From Candidatus Latescibacterota bacterium (GTDB lineage Bacteria > Latescibacterota > MVCY01 > DTYK01): a DNA stretch of 18,094 nt. Positions 13,565-18,094 of the stretch are shown piece by piece (position 1 is the first letter of the stretch; each line of letters starts with the position of its first letter). The translations under genes and the position numbers were made by a program. Below the pieces are notes generated by a model, which was given only the letters and a program-made list of their open reading frames with translations, was not told the origin of the DNA and searched no databases. The stretch covers positions 1 through 18,094 of the forward strand of contig DTYK01000174.1 in the NCBI GenBank assembly GCA_012961925.1, written 5' to 3'.

Positions 13565-14797
13565 TCAAGACTTTTTTCGCACCTCGAACGATAAAATAAT
13601 CGCTTCGGCTACTTCACGCATCGTTTTCCTGAGATCCATTGCTTTTCTGTGGATTATCTTATAGGCATGGTCTTCCGTCAACGACAGCTCCTGCATCAGA
13701 AACCCCTTTGCCCTTTCAACAAGCTTGCGGGTCTCCAAGGCTTCCTTCGCCGCCAATATCTCCTGGGTAAGGTTGGTGCTCTCAATAGCCACGGCTGCTT
13801 GATTAGCTACCGCCTGCAGGACCTTTATCTCTTCATCGGTAAATATATGCTCATGAGAGGTATAACTGTTGATCACGCCGATCACGCGGTCTTTGATCAT
13901 CATCGGGACCGTAAGCATCGAGACTATGCCCTCCCTTTTGGCAATCTGGGGATACATGTATCCAAGCTCTTTGGTCACATCCAGGACGGTGATGGGCCTT
14001 TTCTCCTTCACAACCCTGCCACTGATGGACTGGCCGACCTTCAAATTCGGTTTGTTGATATATTCATCGCTCAGGCTCTGGGTGGCACCGATAAATAATT
14101 CCTGTTTCTTCTCATCCAAAAGCATTATCGAACAGATCTTGGAACCCATAACCTGGGCGGTCATGGTGACGATCAACTGCAGCATCTCTTTCAGATAGCG
14201 GTTTGAGACTATTGTCTGGCTTATCTGCGATAGAAGATCCAGTTGTATCGCCTTTTTCCTTGTCTCCTCATACAGCCTGGCGTTCTCAATAGCACTTCCC
14301 ACATATTCAGCGATTGCGGAGAGCAGGTTTATCTCGCTCGGTGTATGTTGATGTTCACCCTCATGTTGAACGTTGATCACTCCTATCAATTCATCCCTGG
14401 CGATTATCGGCACGGACAGGAAGGCCTCAAATCTATCTTCTGGAAGATTATGAAAGAATTTAAACCGCCTGTCTTCCCTTGCGCCCCTGGGTATAGCAAC
14501 GACCTTCTTCTCACGGGCCACCCAGCCAGTAATCCCCTCACCTATCCTTAATTTTATCCTGCCCAGAATCCTGGGATCAGGGTTCTTCGATGCCCGCAAA
14601 ACCAGCTCTTCGTTTTCGTAATCAAAGAGATAGATAAGGCAGGAATCGGCTCCACTTGCAGAAGCCGCTATTTCCACAATCTGCCTCAGGATCTCATCCA
14701 GATCCAGGCTTGAACTTATGATCCGGGCAATCTGCCGCAGGATCCTTAGCTCTTCTTCTTTTTGTTGTAACTCGCTCTTGAGCGTGGTGATATCCAT
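13565..14797 (-). CDS. GAF-GAF-ANTAR RNA-binding antiterminator
   Basis: This 410-aa protein has a short coiled coil (residues 1-25), a first GAF domain (about 20-170, RIGEGITGWVAREKKVVAIP and SVPIIARDELIGVINVQ), a second GAF domain (about 185-335, LKVGQSISGRVVKEKRPITV and TVPMMIKDRVIGVINSY), and a C-terminal ANTAR domain (about 350-405, RKLVERAKGFLMQELSLTED, then HAYKIIHRKAMDLRKTMREV). ANTAR domains are three-helix RNA binders that prevent transcription termination at two-hairpin targets. There is no receiver domain, so the signal probably reaches it through a GAF ligand or partner protein. The start is fixed by an in-frame TAG two codons upstream; AGGAG directly abuts the ATG, an unusually short spacing. 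It lies directly upstream of nadE and near four matching hairpins. Confidence 0.92.
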   Translation of the reverse strand: MDITTLKSELQQKEEELRILRQIARIISSSLDLDEILRQIVEIAASASGADSCLIYLFDYENEELVLRASKNPDPRILGRIKLRIGEGITGWVAREKKVVAIPRGAREDRRFKFFHNLPEDRFEAFLSVPIIARDELIGVINVQHEGEHQHTPSEINLLSAIAEYVGSAIENARLYEETRKKAIQLDLLSQISQTIVSNRYLKEMLQLIVTMTAQVMGSKICSIMLLDEKKQELFIGATQSLSDEYINKPNLKVGQSISGRVVKEKRPITVLDVTKELGYMYPQIAKREGIVSMLTVPMMIKDRVIGVINSYTSHEHIFTDEEIKVLQAVANQAAVAIESTNLTQEILAAKEALETRKLVERAKGFLMQELSLTEDHAYKIIHRKAMDLRKTMREVAEAIILSFEVRKKS

Positions 14798-14818
14798 CTC
14801 CTACCCTGGATAATAAGA

Positions 14819-14860
14819 ATGTCTTCCGGTCTACATTTGCCAGAAGACATTGATGTCTTC
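14819..14860 (-). repeat. Three alternating arms in the ANTAR gene leader
   Basis: On the minus strand GAAGACAT (14860-14853), ATGTCTTC (14850-14843) and GAAGACAT (14826-14819) follow one another. Arm 2 can pair with arm 1 (2-base gap) or arm 3 (16-base gap). As DNA, arms 1 and 2 form an 18-bp operator-like palindrome just downstream of the predicted start site. It may bind a repressor or act as an RNA switch. No T-tract follows, so it is not an attenuator. Confidence 0.5.
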
Positions 14861-14893
14861 CTCTTTGAACCTAACACCAAACTTTTTTAGCCC

Positions 14894-14922
14894 AATATAC
14901 ATTACCTTTTCATTCTTGTCAA
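14894..14922 (-). promoter_or_regulatory. Sigma70-type promoter of the ANTAR gene
   Basis: TTGACA (14922-14917) and TATATT (14899-14894) are separated by exactly 17 bases on the minus strand, close to the consensus. The -35 overlaps the stop codon of the upstream helical protein gene. The predicted start near 14887 gives a leader of about 90 bases. Confidence 0.8.
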
Positions 14923-15914
14923 GAGGAAGTTCTTTTCTCTTCTTTAAAGAGCGCTCCACTTTCAAAATGCTCGATGAACCTCCGTTTCCGATGTTTTCCG
15001 GGAATCTGCCCTCGCAACCTGAGGTGTTCCTCCTTTAAAAGTTCGGTATACCTCTCCCCGGACCGCTCCAACACCTCCTGAAAGATGCCAAGTGTCTCGG
15101 ATTTCTCAATCAAATCGTACACGAAGTCGTGCAGCGCCATCAGCTCCACATATTGCCTTTCATCCCCCGTTAACTCACCGATCTTACGGACGGTCAGGGC
15201 CTTGAAGATCAGGAGAAAGGTGTCCCGTCCTATCATCAGATAAAGTTGGAGAGGGCCGGAGATGAAGACCTCAATGCTCGACTCTAAAAAGTCCGCAAGA
15301 TCATCGAAGAACTGGTCCAGATCCTCTTCCGTCTCCCAGCTCTTAAGAGAGGCATATGTCCTGAGTAATTCTTCATTTTCGGTCTTAAAGTTCTCCATCA
15401 CCTCACGGCCCTTGATCGTATTATCCAGATATTCATCTAACTGGCCCAGGACCTTGTGGGCCTCGCTCAGGTAGTCAAGCCAACGCCCGGAGAAGGCGAA
15501 CAACTTTTCCTGAAGTTCATCCAGCCTGTAAGCGGAGAGTAGGGAGCCGAAGAGGTGGGATTCCGGCAGTTGACGGTTGAGCTTAGCAAGACCGGAAAGA
15601 TAGATGTCCCAGTTGCTCCTCTCGCCGGTGATCGCAAACAACGAGGGTAACTTTTCAATTAACGGATCGATCATGCGAAGGATGTTCTTGACGGTGGTGC
15701 AGAGATCCACATATCTCTGAAACTCCTCATGCCCTTCGGCCTGATCGAACCTCTGTGATAACAGGTCCCTGATCGACTCGTTTACAGCCCTATGAAAGCG
15801 TTTGATCTCCCGTTTACATATCTTGCGAAATACCTCTTCTCTGAGCGATCGGGCCTCTTCGGCCTTGTATTCCTGACCTTCCACAACGGTGTTCCTCTCA
15901 CTCAAACCAATCAC
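14919..15914 (-). CDS. Helical protein of unknown function, coupled to the TldD-like gene
   Basis: I do not recognise this 331-aa protein. It looks wholly alpha-helical and charged, with no signal peptide, no clear membrane segment, and no metal or nucleotide motif. A more hydrophobic stretch near residues 220-240 (SGPLQLYLMIGRDTFLLIFK) is probably a buried helix, and the last 25 residues are basic (GKHRKRRF). The frame starts at a GTG (15914) directly after a G-rich ribosome site (GAGGGGG); a TTG at 15905 is better spaced from it, so the exact start is uncertain. It overlaps the end of the TldD-like gene by 8-17 bases, implying translational coupling and perhaps a joint function. A promoter for the next gene lies across its stop codon. 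Confidence 0.75.
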   Translation of the reverse strand: MIGLSERNTVVEGQEYKAEEARSLREEVFRKICKREIKRFHRAVNESIRDLLSQRFDQAEGHEEFQRYVDLCTTVKNILRMIDPLIEKLPSLFAITGERSNWDIYLSGLAKLNRQLPESHLFGSLLSAYRLDELQEKLFAFSGRWLDYLSEAHKVLGQLDEYLDNTIKGREVMENFKTENEELLRTYASLKSWETEEDLDQFFDDLADFLESSIEVFISGPLQLYLMIGRDTFLLIFKALTVRKIGELTGDERQYVELMALHDFVYDLIEKSETLGIFQEVLERSGERYTELLKEEHLRLRGQIPGKHRKRRFIEHFESGALFKEEKRTSS

Positions 15915-17907
15915 CCCCCTCGATCAGTTCACCGTCTCGGAGGGAGAACTCGGAGTATTCCCTTCTGCCGGTGATCCAGTCCACCTCATCATCGGGCGGC
16001 ATGGCAACGGTCAACAGGCAGACCTTAGCCTGCGGGATCTTCTTGTCTATCTCTTCAGCAAATTCGGGGAGATGGACGCCATCCCTGGTGCGTTGTCCCT
16101 TGAGCACCTGATCGTGCTGGCGAACGTATTCCTTGACAAGCTCGCTCCACGAGCGGTAGTGGCCTCCGCCCAATTTGGCGTTTTCCAGATATACCAGAGG
16201 TCCACCGCCCTCTACAGGCACCCACTGGCTGTCCTTGCCGCAGTACCCTGTGAAGGTGCGATCTATCGTCTTTGAAGAGCCGACCGACTTGATCTTGCCG
16301 ACGAACTTGGCCACGTTATCGGTCAACCTCACACCTTTGACAGGTTTATCGGTCACCGTGCCGTTTTCGATGAGGTAGCAGAGGTTGCCGTGGATCGTAA
16401 ACGTCCCGTCATCGGGCGACACCCATGCCCCATGACAGGTCTTAATATACACCCCTTTCTTGTTCTTGGGGATCTTGGCGGCCATCTCTTTTAGAGAATT
16501 CGGACCGTTTTCATCCGGCAGAAGATAGGTATTGGTCATCCTGACCTGAGGAGGCATATCATACTTATCCCTTCGTACGTTGCCTGTGAGCCCATGCTTC
16601 CTGATCCCTTCGGCTATCTCCTCCTTCAGGCCCTCAAGGATCTCGTTAAATGTAAACCTGTCGTTGAGGACATTCACCTGAATACCCCGCTCGATCAAGA
16701 GGGTCTCCTTGGCCGGACACCCCTGTTCATCGACAACCAGACTGCCAAAATTATATTTTATCCGTTTCCTCCCCAACTTCATCTCCGGCGCACCCGTATC
16801 TACGATGGTGAAGTTGGGGTAGTCGCTTACCTGGGCACCGATCCTGCTCTTTAATGTGAGGTGAGCCGTCTTTGAACGCCTGTTTTCACATACTATATCA
16901 CCCTCGCTGGTGTGGCCATAGACCTCGTGCACCAGCGCACCCGTCACCTGTGGGGAGAGGATCACCGGACATTCGGTGCCAAGGATCCCGGCGCCCTGGG
17001 CTCGGTCCAGATCTATAGCCTCCTTGGCCACTTCCTTTGCCAGTTCTGTCACCACACGGACGTAGTAATCTCTGTCGGACTCATCTTTTTCACGAGGGAC
17101 ATCACCATATCGCCCCAATATCTCCATCCCACCCATGGCACCTCGAATGGCCCCGAAGGCCTCTGATCCGTCTTTGGTCTTCACCTGGATGGTGAACCCC
17201 AGACGTGGGACAACATGATCTATCCTTGTCCCATCTGTGTCGGCGTACTCAAAATTCTCCGTCCATTTGACGAATAGGACCTTGACGCCCTCCAGCTTTG
17301 CGCCCAGTTCGTTTTTGATCACCTGTCGGCCGGAGGCAACGAGGCTGACAACCAGATCCAGATTGATCTTCGGTTCTTTGTCCTCGTTGATCGACATCTG
17401 GGAGGGTTCGACGTGGTGCCATGGGTACCACTCATAATTCTCCTCGTCTATCTTCCGCTGGATCTTTTCACCGACCTCTTTAGCCTTATCAATGGCCTCC
17501 CTGATCAGCCGGTGGCCCTGGGCCGAAACCTCAAATTCCTTGACGGTTGTCTCCTCCTTAGCAAGGTTAGCACTGAGAAATGCCTTGTCCTTTGTAGCTG
17601 CTCCCGCCTGAAGCCCTATGAAAAAACGCTGGGTCCTCTTCTCCCCCTGATTATCCGTCTCTTCACCGGTGACAGTGATCTTCGGGATGCCCTCTTCATC
17701 AGCCATGCATATTATACCGGAACGCGAACCCATGAAGAGCGAGGCAAAGTCTATCTCCCTCCCGGGAGATCTCTCCTGATAGCTCTGTCTGGCCCTGTTC
17801 ACTATCTGGACAAAATCGTCCGCCAGTTGCCAATACTCATCACGAACCACCTCTCGTTTCTCCTCAACAGGAGGCGTGGTCTCTACGTTTCCCTTCTTTA
17901 CTGCCAT
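15898..17907 (-). CDS. TldD/PmbA-family metallopeptidase-like protein, unusually long
   Basis: This 669-aa protein belongs to the TldD/PmbA family, whose best-known members (TldD-TldE) form a zinc protease that processes peptides. The zinc-site motif HEVYGH (H327, E328, H332) followed by SEGD, and the later YCGKDSQWVPVEGGGPLV (C556) where TldD has its third metal ligand, are present, so it looks like the catalytic TldD-type partner rather than the inactive TldE type. It is about 190 residues longer than E. coli TldD; extra sequence is spread over the N-terminal half (about 1-200) and the C-terminus. No TldE-like partner follows; instead a helical protein overlaps it. GGAGGGGG stands six bases before the ATG. 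No signal peptide is seen. Confidence 0.85.
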   Translation of the reverse strand: MAVKKGNVETTPPVEEKREVVRDEYWQLADDFVQIVNRARQSYQERSPGREIDFASLFMGSRSGIICMADEEGIPKITVTGEETDNQGEKRTQRFFIGLQAGAATKDKAFLSANLAKEETTVKEFEVSAQGHRLIREAIDKAKEVGEKIQRKIDEENYEWYPWHHVEPSQMSINEDKEPKINLDLVVSLVASGRQVIKNELGAKLEGVKVLFVKWTENFEYADTDGTRIDHVVPRLGFTIQVKTKDGSEAFGAIRGAMGGMEILGRYGDVPREKDESDRDYYVRVVTELAKEVAKEAIDLDRAQGAGILGTECPVILSPQVTGALVHEVYGHTSEGDIVCENRRSKTAHLTLKSRIGAQVSDYPNFTIVDTGAPEMKLGRKRIKYNFGSLVVDEQGCPAKETLLIERGIQVNVLNDRFTFNEILEGLKEEIAEGIRKHGLTGNVRRDKYDMPPQVRMTNTYLLPDENGPNSLKEMAAKIPKNKKGVYIKTCHGAWVSPDDGTFTIHGNLCYLIENGTVTDKPVKGVRLTDNVAKFVGKIKSVGSSKTIDRTFTGYCGKDSQWVPVEGGGPLVYLENAKLGGGHYRSWSELVKEYVRQHDQVLKGQRTRDGVHLPEFAEEIDKKIPQAKVCLLTVAMPPDDEVDWITGRREYSEFSLRDGELIEGGDWFE

Positions 17908-17972
17908 TTCCCACCCCCTCCTTTACGAACAAGCTATAAGCCTCCGTCACAGGAGACATCCGCTTTTCACAC

Positions 17973-17978
17973 ATTATA
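17973..17978 (-). promoter_or_regulatory. Consensus -10 box upstream of the TldD-like gene
   Basis: TATAAT on the minus strand lies 66 bases before the ATG. No good -35 is found at 17 bases (CAGGAT), so the promoter may be activator-dependent. The leader holds a 6-bp stem around hexaloop TGTGAC, which does not fit the ANTAR loop rule. Confidence 0.5.
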
Positions 17979-18067
17979 GCTATCTATCTGCAAAATCCTG
18001 CCTTACGGCCTCAATCGGGGATATGGCCTGTTGACCCCTCCCGCTGAAGTCCCGTATTGCCCCTTAC

Positions 18068-18094
18068 TCACAACTTTGCACCACAGGTCTTGCA
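18068..18094 (-). CDS. Possible 3' end of an upstream gene (partial)
   Basis: The first frame entering from the right edge reads CKTCGAKL and then TGA at 18068-18070. The CxxC pattern suggests the end of a small zinc-ribbon protein, but eight residues are too few to be sure. It lies about 90 bases before the -10 box of the TldD-like gene. Confidence 0.2.
   Translation of the reverse strand, partial: CKTCGAKL

Noticed and set aside
17942..17966. Hexaloop stem in the TldD-like gene leader (loop TGTGAC) as an ANTAR target
   Set aside because: Loop position 1 is T, there is no overlapping terminator, and the gene has no nitrogen link.

Overview
The window comes from a bacterium that probably has an outer membrane: one gene encodes a signal-peptide-bearing TorF-type porin, and another encodes a sigma70-family factor. 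Glutamate synthase is split into five cistrons, including two Fe-S proteins and an FAD oxidoreductase, an arrangement common in anaerobic bacteria and archaea. I cannot assign a phylum. All sixteen confident genes lie on the minus strand, so the window is read from right to left.

From the right edge (18094) toward 13565: a possible 3' end of an unseen gene, a long TldD/PmbA-family protein, a translationally coupled helical protein of unknown function, and a GAF-GAF-ANTAR protein with its own good sigma70-type promoter. From 13564 to 10983: two tandem attenuator-like hairpins, glutamine-dependent NAD+ synthetase, and a small sigma70-family factor. From 10982 to 8065: a long leader, TorF-like porin, ammonium transporter and a PII protein with Tyr51. 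From 8064 to 5992: an intergenic region with a 15-bp perfect palindrome and an attenuator leader, then a second PII protein without Tyr51 and glutamine synthetase. From 5991 to 308: tandem terminators, a small Fis-type regulator carrying a receiver remnant, then gltB1, gltB2 (FMN/Fe-S), a 4-cluster ferredoxin-like subunit, an FAD/NAD(P) oxidoreductase and gltB3 (GXGXG). Positions 1-307 hold no convincing gene.

Nearly everything between 308 and 14797 concerns ammonium and glutamine: uptake (porin, Amt), sensing (two PII proteins), assimilation (GlnA plus split GOGAT) and one glutamine consumer (NadE). The main finding is that three of these transcription units (glnB-glnA, torF-amt-glnK, nadE), plus the ANTAR gene's own 3' flank, carry the same kind of intrinsic terminator. 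In each, the 5' arm overlaps an upstream stem with a six-base loop of the form A-N-N-G-G-C. Two of the leaders also have a clear first hairpin whose six-base loop has A at position 1 and G at position 4. This is the two-hairpin target recognised by ANTAR-domain antiterminators, and the window encodes one. I infer an ANTAR attenuation regulon for nitrogen assimilation, probably cued through GAF domains rather than a phosphorelay. The two best leaders also share a 34-base promoter block (GGTTACCAAA ... TTTTTACTTTA-N-TAT) with identical spacing. One copy overlaps the 3' end of the sigma-factor gene.
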